64,000 nt of DNA from an uncultured Candidatus Saccharibacteria bacterium (GTDB lineage Bacteria > Patescibacteriota > Saccharimonadia > Saccharimonadales > Saccharimonadaceae). The stretch spans positions 20,619 to 84,618 of the forward strand of contig CAMKOB010000001.1 of the NCBI GenBank assembly GCA_946414345.1. The letters are read 5' to 3'. A program made the translations under genes and the position numbers. The notes below the pieces were generated by a model that ran no database searches, had not been told where the DNA came from, and worked only from the letters and a program-made list of their open reading frames with translations. Positions 21,001 to 30,200 of the stretch are shown piece by piece. Position 1 is the first letter of the stretch. Every line of letters begins with the position of its first letter.

Positions 21001-21280
21001 TGAAAGTAGGAATGGTTTTTGAATTATCTAACTCATGGGTTAAAGCAGAAGAATCGCCAGCGGTGATTAATCCAATTTTATAGCCAGCCAGGCTAGAAGT
21101 AGAAGCGGTGATGGTTTGGCTCTCAGCGCCAAATTGACCTGCAGCAAGGCTCAGATAAACAGAATTAGAAGAAATGGAAATCGATAAATTCGATTCAGCA
21201 AAAACCGCCTGACTGGTGAAAAGTAGGCTAGTAAATGAGAGTATGTTTAAAATTATTAATTTTTTAATTGGGCCCTTCAC
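15011..21280 (-). CDS. Giant secreted surface protein with InlB/Listeria-Bacteroides-type repeats and several FISUMP domains
   Basis: Likely GTG start at 21280 (SD GGAGGAAGGG; MKGPIKKLIILNILSFTSLLFTSQAVFAES signal peptide); repeats GYGFAGW...YAxW; repeated CWMIENLRLD...ICPxxWRLPTG...VRC blocks. Confidence 0.85.
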   Translation of the reverse strand: MKGPIKKLIILNILSFTSLLFTSQAVFAESNLSISISSNSVYLSLAAGQFGAESQTITASTSSLAGYKIGLITAGDSSALTHELDNSKTIPTFILPSGSSSIPVGSIDGGYGYSVDGGANYLPIPEPLDNPVVLFQTSTAGSNNHTLTYGVKVPTSTPPGNYSNTFDIVITANVLPCPANYICYAGNYDDATGIMADQLASSNSNIDLLASNFSRPGYGFAGWNTEPDGSGNNYGPNQTITTGDLSVRGLQLYARWIRSSGNLQGWNGCSGMTAIRYDDITGDLIVAQNSITALTDSRDQNTYAVVKFADNKCWMIENLRLDLSNQNLSITDLNTNKPSADFSTAVNNNHPASSNSFCANNNAACNNQIKYNTNNTNRGLSVSYIANTDSVSWYSYGHYYNWYTATAGNGTYGLNTAGASAYGDICPANWRLPSGYGIDGDLAILDIAMGGNGTNQLSGSQGGLAASKRWRTYPYNFILSGEYRENSGYNRGTSSSYATINAASASNAVNLWLKPDGVHMNSNGTAKVRGQTVRCLFNPVYHVTGNIHYDANGGDGTMSDDTNIDFSTAVASNNSFTKTLYQFAGWNTMADGSGVVVSGGDSVANAADRMHISEGQTLTLYAIWQSVYSLAYDGNGSDAGTMTNAKIYNLESGQRTLVSSNFSRIGYGFAGWSLDSSASTKLANGQAVTIYGPNQSIAIDDNFLANADQDYQITLYAVWLPADSNFTMQSFSSTQCNDMEFGEIIALTDTRDDDVYAVARLEDGNCWMIENLRLNPSTTTFTSSNTNSPTADFIAAAPNSASSNTLCNDDDNTCIDTIHFNTNALNRTLSPAHNNNSVNRSWYSYGVMYNWYTASAGNGTYSTSNADVTGDICPVGWRLPTGGQDGEFVTLNNLANNASTTTDDGLIKFPDNFIYSGDYNYDVPNGRNTYGRYWSATPDGNLNAYRLGIVSSNPTPAGSYKKWDAFAVRCIKEGDMFIPDTNEFTLDYDAGGFATEIPEDVTVTSQNSSYEFTISNITIPHVFGYQFLGYSEVSSDTTPDYVYDAVNNTFTPSTVTIISSGGLATKTLYAIFQVDTCPANYICYFDNGADSPNGGIGTMANQLATSNSTATLIPSNYSRTGYGFAGWITSVNAVPYGPNATIDTGDLTSSGLKLYAKWVPSTGNLQDWSGCNSMVQGDITALTDVRDNQTYAVAKLGDEKCWIVENLRLDPGAATITAQNTNNPVTDFIEASNDDDTHSLNTLCNVRSLDCINQIQYNANSLNRSLTQSYTNNDAVSGWYSYGVYYNWYTATAGNGTFNTTEQSGPNHDGVLTGDICPANWHLPTGGSGGEYSALNVMINNGADNSDVIWRAFPNNFVWSGDYNNNKRNSSYSNGRIWTATTKDNDSAYRLGYALGIMQANANSFNKWDGFAVRCVFNGTATVYNSVTVTLPLNVSSVTFENDNYGTVTATSGNNTVSLARGATYTIIASPAPGYILDTWTIGASSVIGNSNQNPTTFAITDDTALTLSVNQATDYTVTVNMDAGTSSIDFYHAGYGTQTVANNNGNGDGTTTTTVNLYAGINYTITPIFSTGYTFSSWSTTSGGNLGSTSNATTTYSINSATTLSVTSQANLGPDPPASCNTQVPNITYMQEINAANYVTILEALYAEQPYYLRDSRDGEPYCVSKLADGHLWMLDNLRLDLGDSDILANVTASNTNATAEQLQYLKNGGGTASDQYPTAGINSEAWVNSNQDYYSVPMSVSSGTCLNSGSCVNESGTQWNKDSTVTVYGNGSGKVGVLYNYCAASAGTYCYGNGTSKTNIPETDSNPSSYYDLDGDICPAGWHIPTGNIAGDIYSLYNYYSYKNASSPTSLQYNTSIPFAGSFISGKLNSNPDFQGSIWTATRGDASNPQQFIIRQNGIVMSNSLTHNYATATRCILETPVHTATIYFAGSGISSVAISHPAYGTQTVTTSGGTVTLRHGISYTVTTTLSDAGYRFVDYTTTSNGSLDTATDNPTTYVITGDSVLTVAGETLSSNNANSDATQDATVEAVPSDNIDSDENHTATDGTVPLDNINNDETQTVTDEPLPFYSMNGGELHTITGDFEFGP
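15015..15245 (-). repeat. Degenerate C-terminal ~22-aa repeats in the giant FISUMP protein
   Basis: ATVEAVPSDNIDSDENHT / ATDGTVPLDNINNDETQT / VTDEPLPFYSMNGGELHT. Confidence 0.6.
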
Positions 21281-21459
21281 AGACCCTTCCTCCAACACTC
21301 TCGCATATATTCATTATAACATAAACATAATAAAAAATGGAAAAAAGAAAACATTCAAAAAGTCACAGCAACGCCAGCAGTTTTGTCACCTGTAGATAGA
21401 TTTCGCGCAGAGATCTGGAAAAATACAATCAAATAAAATATCATGATATAATCTTGAAT

Positions 21460-22980
21460 ATGGAACAAAATGTGGTTAAAGTTGAGCAATATACTAAAAG
21501 TAAAAGTGACTATTATATTTTATTTATACTTAACGCCTCAGAAATGATCTTGGAGCTAGTAGCTGCGCGCTTATTGTCGCCGTATTTTGGCAACAGTAAT
21601 TTTGTTTGGACTGCCATTATTGGCATTATATTGTTAGCCACAAGTCTTGGAAATGTCATTGGTGGCAAAATTGCTTCATGGAAAAAGCCCAAGTTTTGGG
21701 TAGGCTCCCTTTTGCTCATTGCTTCGATTTATATTGCTATTACCCCAATATTTGGTGCATCGGTCTTGCAATCTATCAAAGAGATAAGTATAGGTGTGCA
21801 AATTTCATCAATCATCGGCAGTATTATATTCTTCCTTATACCATCCATTATTCTCGGTACCATTACGCCAGTCATCATGAAAGAAAGAATCGGCAATAGT
21901 AAAGATAAAGGTAAGGAATCGGGGCGCATTACGGCAATCATAGCGATAGGCAGTCTAGTCGGTACATTTTTAGGTGGTTTTCTGTTGATACCTGCTTTAG
22001 GTACGAAGATGATTTTTGCTCTACTTGGTGTAATTATTATCCCAGTGGTGATTCTGTTAAGGCCGTTAAACAGTGTGAAGACGAAAAAATATAAACGAAG
22101 CTTTATTGTGATGTTAGTTTTATCTATAATGGTAAGTGTTGTTTCAATCATGACGATCATTTATAATGACAAAACTGGCGTGATAAGTATCGATACAGAA
22201 TATGGCAGAATCATTATTGAAAATGGTCGATATGAGGGAGAAGATGTTAGGTATTATCGTCAAAGCGGAGCGTATTCTTCGGCCACTTTTTTAGATGAAG
22301 AACGTAAATTTGATTTAGTGTTTAATTATTTAAAAAAATATGATTTGATGTTTGATTTTTTGGATGTTAATCAGGTTGCAATGATTGGCGGGGCGGCTTA
22401 TCAGTACCCCAAGTATTTTATCTCACATTTTCCTGACAAGAAAATGGATGTAATTGAAATCGATCCAATATCCACGGAAATTGCAAAAAAGTATTTCTTT
22501 TTGGACGATTTAATAAATTTGTATGGCCAAGAAAGGCTTGGGCTATATAATGATGATGGTAGGATTTTCTTGTCAAACAATAATAAAAAATATGATGCAA
22601 TATTAAATGATGCCTTCTCCGGTGAGGTACCTGTAGGTACTTTGGCAACATTGGAAGCTGCAGAAATAATAAAGCAGCAATTGAACACCGACGGAATCTA
22701 TATGTCAAACGTTTTAAGTGCGGTTGAAGGTAATGGCGGCAAATTCTTGCGCGCCGAAATAAAGACTCTCGAAAAAGTCTTCAAACATGTTTATGTGATA
22801 CGTGTACGCGAAAACGCTACCAAAAAAGATTTTACTAACTGGATGGTAATCGCAACAGACAATGATAAATATAGGCCAGAAGCAACTATTGTAGTTAATT
22901 TAAGCGACGAAGACATAATATTAACGGATGATTATAATCCGATTGATAATTTAATATCAACAAGATATCACGATAATTAG
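21460..22980 (+). CDS. Membrane-fused spermidine synthase-like protein
   Basis: N-terminal multi-TM half; C-terminal VAMIGGAAYQYPKYFIS...KKMDVIEIDPISTEIAKKYF...NDDGRIFLSNNNKKYDAILNDAFSG. ATG at 21460 is preferred because TTG 21454 abuts the -10. Confidence 0.8.
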   Translation: MEQNVVKVEQYTKSKSDYYILFILNASEMILELVAARLLSPYFGNSNFVWTAIIGIILLATSLGNVIGGKIASWKKPKFWVGSLLLIASIYIAITPIFGASVLQSIKEISIGVQISSIIGSIIFFLIPSIILGTITPVIMKERIGNSKDKGKESGRITAIIAIGSLVGTFLGGFLLIPALGTKMIFALLGVIIIPVVILLRPLNSVKTKKYKRSFIVMLVLSIMVSVVSIMTIIYNDKTGVISIDTEYGRIIIENGRYEGEDVRYYRQSGAYSSATFLDEERKFDLVFNYLKKYDLMFDFLDVNQVAMIGGAAYQYPKYFISHFPDKKMDVIEIDPISTEIAKKYFFLDDLINLYGQERLGLYNDDGRIFLSNNNKKYDAILNDAFSGEVPVGTLATLEAAEIIKQQLNTDGIYMSNVLSAVEGNGGKFLRAEIKTLEKVFKHVYVIRVRENATKKDFTNWMVIATDNDKYRPEATIVVNLSDEDIILTDDYNPIDNLISTRYHDN

Positions 22981-23038
22981 TTATATAGCATTGTCATGCG
23001 TCATGCCATATATGAATCGTTTTAACAAGCATTAGAGT

Positions 23039-24145
23039 CTAACCCCCAATCGAATAGAAATACTTTTTCAACCATTCCTCGTCTACAATTTCACCGTTTT
23101 CGTCTGTTGGAACGCCAGTCGTCAAATCGTCGGCTATTTCCAAAATTAGATCCTTAAGTTCAACGTTATTTTTGAAATAATCTGGGATTTTCTTATAACC
23201 TAGTGCCGCGCCAACGATATTACCAGTTATGGCACCTGTTGAATCTGAATCGCCATCGTGATTAACGGTAGCAATCACGGCATCTTCAAAACTGTCTTCA
23301 TATTTTAATGAGCAAAATAGTGCAATCGCTAGAGCTTCTTCTGCTACCCATCCACCGCCAAGTTCATAAATAGCCTTTAAATCTTCGGTTTTGTCTCTAG
23401 CAAGAGAAACCGCCCTCTCCAATAATTCAGATAAATCGTTCTTTGCCCTATTCCAAATATTCTCGAGGTTCTTCGTATAATAATATGCTTCTGGTGTCCA
23501 CACATTCATTTTGGAAATTGCAGTTTTTACAGCTTTTTTGATAGTCCAGCCTTCTCTAATATAATAAATAATTAATCCTAAGGTATACGCCGACAATATA
23601 GCAAGCGGATGTCCATGAGTTAGTGCACATGATTCGGCGGAAAAAACTGCAGCTTTTTCGTCTGACGAAACAAATAATCCAATCGGAGCAATCCGCATCA
23701 CGCCACCGCAGCCCTTACTGTCATTGATTGGCTCGCCAATACTTCCGGCCCTACCAGATGAAAGCGCGTCAATACAAGTCATACCTGGCGCACGCAAAAC
23801 ATTCAATTCTGGAATCTTGGCAATCCACGAAATTAGCCGGTGCTCCGGCACTCGTTGTTGGGTACTAAGCCAATCGAGGTAACCAAGATATATAGCTTCA
23901 GGCGGCAACATTGCAATACCACGAATTGTCCACCGCGTCTCCCGCCAAAGCAAAGCGCACGCCGTAAATAGAGTCATTTGTGTATCGTCAGAAATCACTC
24001 CGTAATCATCAAAAAATCTAGTAACCTGCCTAGGCTTGATATCTTTCTCAAACTCAATTTGATAACCAAGAGCATCGCCAATGGCACCGCCAATTAATGA
24101 GCCACGGATTCTATCTCTCAACACGTCAATTGAAGCGTCCGACAT
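23039..24145 (-). CDS. ADP-ribosylglycohydrolase (DraG-like)
   Basis: DRIRGSLIGGAIGDALGYQIEF, SDDTQMTLFTA, NHDGDSDSTGAITGNIVGAALG. Confidence 0.93.
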   Translation of the reverse strand: MSDASIDVLRDRIRGSLIGGAIGDALGYQIEFEKDIKPRQVTRFFDDYGVISDDTQMTLFTACALLWRETRWTIRGIAMLPPEAIYLGYLDWLSTQQRVPEHRLISWIAKIPELNVLRAPGMTCIDALSSGRAGSIGEPINDSKGCGGVMRIAPIGLFVSSDEKAAVFSAESCALTHGHPLAILSAYTLGLIIYYIREGWTIKKAVKTAISKMNVWTPEAYYYTKNLENIWNRAKNDLSELLERAVSLARDKTEDLKAIYELGGGWVAEEALAIALFCSLKYEDSFEDAVIATVNHDGDSDSTGAITGNIVGAALGYKKIPDYFKNNVELKDLILEIADDLTTGVPTDENGEIVDEEWLKKYFYSIGG

Positions 24146-24816
24146 TAAATCGAATCCCTTTGCTTTTGCCAGAGGTGAAATTCATAATCTAGCGGTTTTT
24201 CACCACATGCATCGCGAAAATCTTTTTGAAACTTCAGGTATACGTCGTAATTATCAATGCGGCTCCAAGTTGCAGTTTTTCTAGGGTCCTGACCAAAACT
24301 GGAGTCGATTTGATTCATTTTTGCCGAAACTAGGCTTGTCTTTAGACCGTTAATGATATAGCTATCGATAGGCACATGGCAGAACTCGTAATAATCTTCA
24401 GTAATTCTGCTATCGGCAAGAGCCAAGTGTTTAAGAGCCATGTTAATCCATTTTTGGGCTTGGCCAAAAGAAAATTTTTGGTTGTATTTAGCAAAAATTG
24501 AAACCAATTTCTCGGATGTTTCCTTGTGCCAGGCGTCAAATTCGGCTTGGCTTTTAACGGATAAATCCTTAATGCGACCAATAAGATATTTGCTTGCCTC
24601 AGCCTTCATTAAGTCATGATTGGGGTTTTTCTGAATCCCGTGGATGGTCCGCGCAAGAGTGGTAAAGGCAATCCTCGCCACCGCCTCATAAATATCGCTA
24701 TAATTTGGCCGATGATACCAATAATGAATAGCTTCGGCGTAAGAAGCATCCGGAGCCAACCTGCCCTTTGAAATTGACACTAAGAAATATCTTTTATCCT
24801 CACTAGAAATATTCAT
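24145..24816 (-). CDS. Unknown protein translationally coupled to the ADP-ribosylglycohydrolase
   Basis: Stop/start overlap TAATG with the downstream gene; probable ATG start at MNISSEDKRYF (24816). Confidence 0.7.
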   Translation of the reverse strand: MNISSEDKRYFLVSISKGRLAPDASYAEAIHYWYHRPNYSDIYEAVARIAFTTLARTIHGIQKNPNHDLMKAEASKYLIGRIKDLSVKSQAEFDAWHKETSEKLVSIFAKYNQKFSFGQAQKWINMALKHLALADSRITEDYYEFCHVPIDSYIINGLKTSLVSAKMNQIDSSFGQDPRKTATWSRIDNYDVYLKFQKDFRDACGEKPLDYEFHLWQKQRDSI

Positions 24817-24875
24817 GTTACAACATATTATAATGATTTTTCCAGATTTGTCAACCACAAACAATTTCTTTTAAA

Positions 24876-24921
24876 ATGGAAAAGCCCCGCTTCTCCAGCC
24901 CGAAGGCAAAAGAAACGGGGC
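24876..24921 (-). terminator. Terminator of small GC-rich gene
   Basis: Minus strand GCCCCG...CGGGGC followed by TTTTCC. Confidence 0.65.
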
Positions 24922-24974
24922 AAGGGTATGTGTAATGCGAATCCGAGAAATGACCTATCGCCATGTAAAGACGA

Positions 24975-25205
24975 TTACTTATTGCCGTACTGAGTATAGC
25001 TCTTGCCATTCTTGTCCGTGTGGACATTCCGGATGGAGCCATCGGGATACTCATCCCAGGAAAGGTGCCTGTCCTCGTCCCTGGAATAGGCCGTATGGTG
25101 CATGTGGTCGCCCTTCCAGCTAGAAGACCTGCCTCCGCCACCCTTGACGATGTCGTCGGCTGCCCTTTCGACGTCTACCTTACCATGATTATCGTACTTC
25201 GCCAT
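24975..25205 (-). CDS. 76-aa hydrophilic ORFan protein
   Basis: SD AGGAGGG before ATG, TATAAT upstream, GC-rich codons, dedicated terminator. Confidence 0.65.
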   Translation of the reverse strand: MAKYDNHGKVDVERAADDIVKGGGGRSSSWKGDHMHHTAYSRDEDRHLSWDEYPDGSIRNVHTDKNGKSYTQYGNK

Positions 25206-25276
25206 TTCAAAACCCTCCTAAAAATAAAGTACTGTAGTAATACCGGAAAATATTATACAAAAAAATTCGTGATTAG

Positions 25277-26203
25277 TCAAGTGCACCTTACGCAAACAAT
25301 TCTATTGTACTGGTGAATATTTTTCCCATCAAAAGTAAGTGGCATTAGCCAGCCGGCAATACTGTTCATAGTTGCATCGCACGGAATAGTAGCTTTCAAA
25401 AATCTTAGTAGTGCAGGATGATTAAAATAATACTCCGATAGACGTTCCAACCGCAAAAGGCTGGGTTTAATCTGCTTCGTTAAATCTGTAACTTCAATCT
25501 GTGAAAAACCGGATTCAGCCAGGATCTTTTTCATATCACCAATATACTGTCCAGCATCCGTTACCCGCATCGAGGCAAGCGTAAAAGAAGAAACCCGTTT
25601 TTCAAAATCAGTCATCTCATTGCGTGGTTTTGGCTCGTAAACATCAAAAATAATCAGTTTTCCGCCGGGCTTTAAGACTCGCGATATCTCTGTGATAGTC
25701 CGCTTTTTATCTTCACTGTGGCAAATAGTCTCTACGCCGAAAACAATATCAAAACTCTCTTCTTCAAAATCAGATAAATCATTAAAATCACCCTCGCAAA
25801 GAGTAATGTTCGCCGGGACTTTATTCTTTTTAAAGCTTCGATGTGGCAAATCCAACGCCGTGAAAAAAATGGATGAATGTCTCATTGCAAGATATTTAGA
25901 ATTTGCCACTTTGCCGGCTCCAACTTCCAAGACCTTCTCCGTTTTATCATTAATAAAACTATTGATAAAGCGTGCCTGCTCTAGAAAATCATCTTTGTGA
26001 AATGCCCCGTCATTAGATAAACCCATATGAATATTTCCACCACCCCTAGAATGAATTAAGTTATAAAAGAAATCCGATTTTCGATAATACTTAGCGACGG
26101 CATCTTTGTCGGTTTTTTCATCCAAAAGAGCATCGACCTTATAATATCTATCGATTATTTCAATCCGCTTAGAAAGCTCTTGTTTTTTATCCGAAACTAA
26201 CAT
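25277..26203 (-). CDS. SAM-dependent class I methyltransferase
   Basis: VLEVGAGKVANSKYLA, SFDIVFGVETICHSEDKKRTITEISRVLKPGGKLIIFD. Confidence 0.85.
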   Translation of the reverse strand: MLVSDKKQELSKRIEIIDRYYKVDALLDEKTDKDAVAKYYRKSDFFYNLIHSRGGGNIHMGLSNDGAFHKDDFLEQARFINSFINDKTEKVLEVGAGKVANSKYLAMRHSSIFFTALDLPHRSFKKNKVPANITLCEGDFNDLSDFEEESFDIVFGVETICHSEDKKRTITEISRVLKPGGKLIIFDVYEPKPRNEMTDFEKRVSSFTLASMRVTDAGQYIGDMKKILAESGFSQIEVTDLTKQIKPSLLRLERLSEYYFNHPALLRFLKATIPCDATMNSIAGWLMPLTFDGKNIHQYNRIVCVRCT

Positions 26204-26326
26204 GTTTTCCTTATACTATTACTAATTTTAACATACAGATTGGTACACCAACAAAAAATGGTTACCCCCTGTAATATTTATGCGGCAAAAAACAACTAAT
26301 TTGACTATGCTATAATAGTAATTATT

Positions 26327-27286
26327 ATGAATAAGAAAGTTTTTTCCGAGGAGCAACTAAAATCCTTATCAGCAGAAGAAATCATCCATAAACTTCAGTA
26401 CGATAATTATTCCCTTCTTAAATCCCTAGGTGCCGAAAAACTTCGCAAAGAAATGGTCCCAGTCGGTAAAATCTGTAACGCTGCAATCAACTATGTACTT
26501 GGCTCTACCAAAAAGACCTCAAAAACAGACGAAAAAGAGCGTATCAAAAAAGCCCGTGCCAAACTAGTAAAGCATCTTAAAAGGCTGACACCAGGCACTT
26601 ATGAAGGTTTTCCCAAAGACTCCAAAAACGGTCTCGTTGTTGGCTTTAATCATCCATCACTCGGTGAAATTGCCAGAATTCTAATGATGAAAATTGACGT
26701 CATGGGCGATAAACCGATGTTGTTCCCGGTGAATTTACCATGGTACGAGGCTCTCGCCCCCAATTATGATCGTATCAAAGAACTCGGTATCATTATTACA
26801 CCTACTATCACCCCATCTACATGGAGTAAAATGAACCTCGAAAAAGGTTCTAGCCTTTACGAAGTCGGCAACAAAATCAAACACGATTTTAGGGATTTGT
26901 ATACCAAACTCAGCCACGATATTATGAAAGAAGGTGGTGTGATTTTTGTTGCACCCGCTGCTACGCGTCAAGCCACCGTCTTTAAATCTAAAGCAGTCTA
27001 TGAGAAAAAAGAACCAATCATTCCTACAATGTCGGTGCTTGCAATTGGATTATATAAAGACCGTAAAATCGATTGTGATTTCCTGCCGATAGCTGTTCTT
27101 CCACCCAAAAATTACAAACGTAACCTTAACTTCTTCAAGAAATACCAGCTGATTCCAGGTCAGCCTTTTACCGCTGAAGAGATTCGCAAAAAATATCTCA
27201 AGAAAAACGCCACCAAACTACCTGAGTTTGACTACGATTTTCATCAAAGAATTGCCGAACTTTTGCCCGAAGAATTCAAGTACTAA
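26327..27286 (+). CDS. PlsC-like acyltransferase-related protein (divergent)
   Basis: GLVVGFNHPSLGEIARILM...MLFPVNLP...GGVIFVAPAATRQA resembles NHxxxxD/E and FPEG-type acyltransferase blocks. Confidence 0.45.
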   Translation: MNKKVFSEEQLKSLSAEEIIHKLQYDNYSLLKSLGAEKLRKEMVPVGKICNAAINYVLGSTKKTSKTDEKERIKKARAKLVKHLKRLTPGTYEGFPKDSKNGLVVGFNHPSLGEIARILMMKIDVMGDKPMLFPVNLPWYEALAPNYDRIKELGIIITPTITPSTWSKMNLEKGSSLYEVGNKIKHDFRDLYTKLSHDIMKEGGVIFVAPAATRQATVFKSKAVYEKKEPIIPTMSVLAIGLYKDRKIDCDFLPIAVLPPKNYKRNLNFFKKYQLIPGQPFTAEEIRKKYLKKNATKLPEFDYDFHQRIAELLPEEFKY

Positions 27287-27287
27287 T

Positions 27288-30200
27288 CTATTCGCTTCTT
27301 AAAGCTTCTACCGGGTCTTTCTTTGCGGCTGCCCGAGATGGAATCAATCCGCCAATCAAGGTCAAAATCACACTAAGAATAATTAATATTAGTGCGCTGA
27401 TGGGCGCTAGAGCCGCATTGAGTGGAATATCGCCAGTAAAATGATGTAGAATCATATTGATAATCGGGATTAGAATATAGGACACTCCAATACCAAATAA
27501 TCCAGACAACAAACCCACAATGAACGTTTCGGCGTTGAAGATTGACGAAATATTGCGTTTGCTAGCACCAATTGCACGCAAAATCCCGATTTCCTTGGTC
27601 CTTTCGTAAACCGAAATGTAGGTAATAATCCCAATCATAATTGACGAAACAATCAGCGAAATAGACACAAACGCAATCAAAACATAACTTACTGCATCTA
27701 CAATTGTTTTAACTGATGCCATCAGAACGCCAGTCGTATCGCTGTATTCAATCACCTTGCTTTCCTGGTTATATTCACGCATTAAATCATTGTAGTGATC
27801 TAAGAATTCCATAAAATGCGTTTTGCCATCAAAAGAATTAAAGTAAAACGCTAGTTCCATCGGATCATTTAAATCTTGGTAGCCCAAAAGTGCTAGATTG
27901 GTATTATAGGTAGCATCCTTTTCGTTAAACATCGCCGAAACTACGCGTGCGAGTTCATCCTCGCTAAAATTTAGTTTAAATGCGCCAAGTAGAGCGTTAG
28001 CATCCAAGCCAAAAGCATTCGTAAATGATGAGGTAAGGTATGAAGTTAGCCCCATCACTTTATCTACGATGCCCATCTGCACCTGAAACTCGGTAATTTT
28101 AATAGCCAGGTTTTCAAAAGTAGCTTCCACTTCAGCTGAGCCGGTCAATCCATCCACAATCGTATCGGCAGCCGCGGCCGGCAGCATTACCGGATCTGTC
28201 GCTAAATCATAGCTCGGGTTGTATTGCTTAATATTCTCGGCGTACTGTTCGGCATAGCCATTGAGCATTCCGCCAATAATGCTACTATAAATCGCTTCAA
28301 ACTGTTCCTTGCCGAGCAATAACGATTCGCCCATCACGGCAAGCTTATCCGAATCCGCCTCGATGACACGAGCTACGATGGTATCAATATCGCTATACAT
28401 AAATGTTCCCATCGGCGCTTCACCTACAATATCGGCGATGGTAGCCCGTGCCAATGACTCGAGTTCATCCATTAAAGTCGTTTGTGTTGGCTTCACATCC
28501 GCCGTCACTTCACCGGCAATTTCTTTCATGTATTCTTCAGTCTTGGCGGCCACCGCATTCTGGTCGATATTGATTTGTACCGCATCAGCAATTTTCGATT
28601 CGTCCACACTTACAAAATCCGAAAATTCAAAATTGAATTTATTCTGTTTTTCGCCGAATTTAGTATTTGAAAAGATGTCGATGGTAGGATTTGCAATTTG
28701 TTTTTTAACAATCTCAGTCCTCGACGATTCGTCAATAATATGCGTGGTAAGACTTGGCAAATATAAAATCCCACTCCCCACCGCCATCAAGCTGTCTTCC
28801 ATAGTTACCACGCCGACAATTTTGAGCTTCTCCGATTTATTATTATACACATCCCACATGTAGTCCGTATTACTCGACATATCTTCATAAACTTCATATT
28901 TCTCATTATATTGATAGGTGTCTGCGGGTATCAATAAACGAAGGTCTACATTTAACAAGTCGTCATAAGTTAATTCTAGTGGATCTCGTTTGATATTGAC
29001 CTTCTCGCCACCCATAATTTTTGTAATAATGTCGCTTAACTCATCGGTATCGTGGAACCCCAACGAATACGTCAAAAGCTCAGATATTTCACCAGGGGTG
29101 GATAAATAAATAACCATCTCGTTATAGTTCTCCGGGTATCGTCCAGCTAATAACTTTGTGTCATTTTGCAAGTTTGTCGAATCGTATTGGCGAAAGACCG
29201 ACGTCATACTGGAATAAGAATTAAGTAACGAATTACTCCCCAAAATAGTTGTAAACAAACTACTTGGATTAAGCTTTGCAAGATCCCCCGTTGCATCAAC
29301 GGTATAGATCATCGGGTCAACGTTGTATTCATACTCAACCAGCCGTACATCATTTTCTAACTCTTCTTTATGGTTTTCGTAGTATTTCATGAAACTGTCT
29401 AAGTCATTATGTGTTACGCTACCAAGCGATGAAATTAGAACTTGGTTTTCTATCAGTTTTCCATCAGTAGATTCAGTGGCGCCACCTGTTAAACTAAGAA
29501 GTATGCCAGTAACATTGGTCGAATCACGTAATAGGGCCAAAGGGTAAGAAGTCAAAGTATCATGTTCAATCGTGTCAATATAGTTTTGAAAACCAGTTGA
29601 TACTGCAAGAATCAAAGCGATTCCGATAATGCCGATTGAACCAGCAAAAGCCACCATTATAGTACGACCTTTTTTAGTTAGCAAATTTTTGAGTGAAAGT
29701 GAAAGTGCCGTGAAGAAAGACATCTTAGTGTGGCGGCCCTTATTTTTGGCGTCAGATTTTTTAAGATTAGTCTTAATTTTACCGTCATAAGGGTCAGAAT
29801 CAGAAGTAATTTTGCCATCTTTTATGGCCACGATTCGAGTAGCATACTTTTCGGCGAGCTCAGGATTATGTGTCACCATTACGACAAGTCTATCGCGCGC
29901 TACATCTTTTAGGATATCCATAATTTGGACACTTGTATCAGTATCTAGCGCGCCGGTCGGCTCATCTGCCAGCAAAATTTCCGGATCATTTACTAGTGCT
30001 CGCGCTATTGCTACACGCTGCATCTGCCCACCCGACAGCTGATTGGGTTTTTTATAGATATGTTCAGATAAGCCAACGGCATCAAGTGCATTCTTTGCGC
30101 GTCTTACCGCCTCCCGCTTGGAAATGCCAGATAATGTCAACGCAAGCCGAACGTTATTTAACACTGTTTGGTGTGGAATTAAATTATAATTTTGAAAAAC

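Noticed and set aside
28309-28863. 184-aa plus-strand ORF inside the ABC transporter
   Set aside because: Low-complexity Ser/Thr-rich shadow translation of the permease gene
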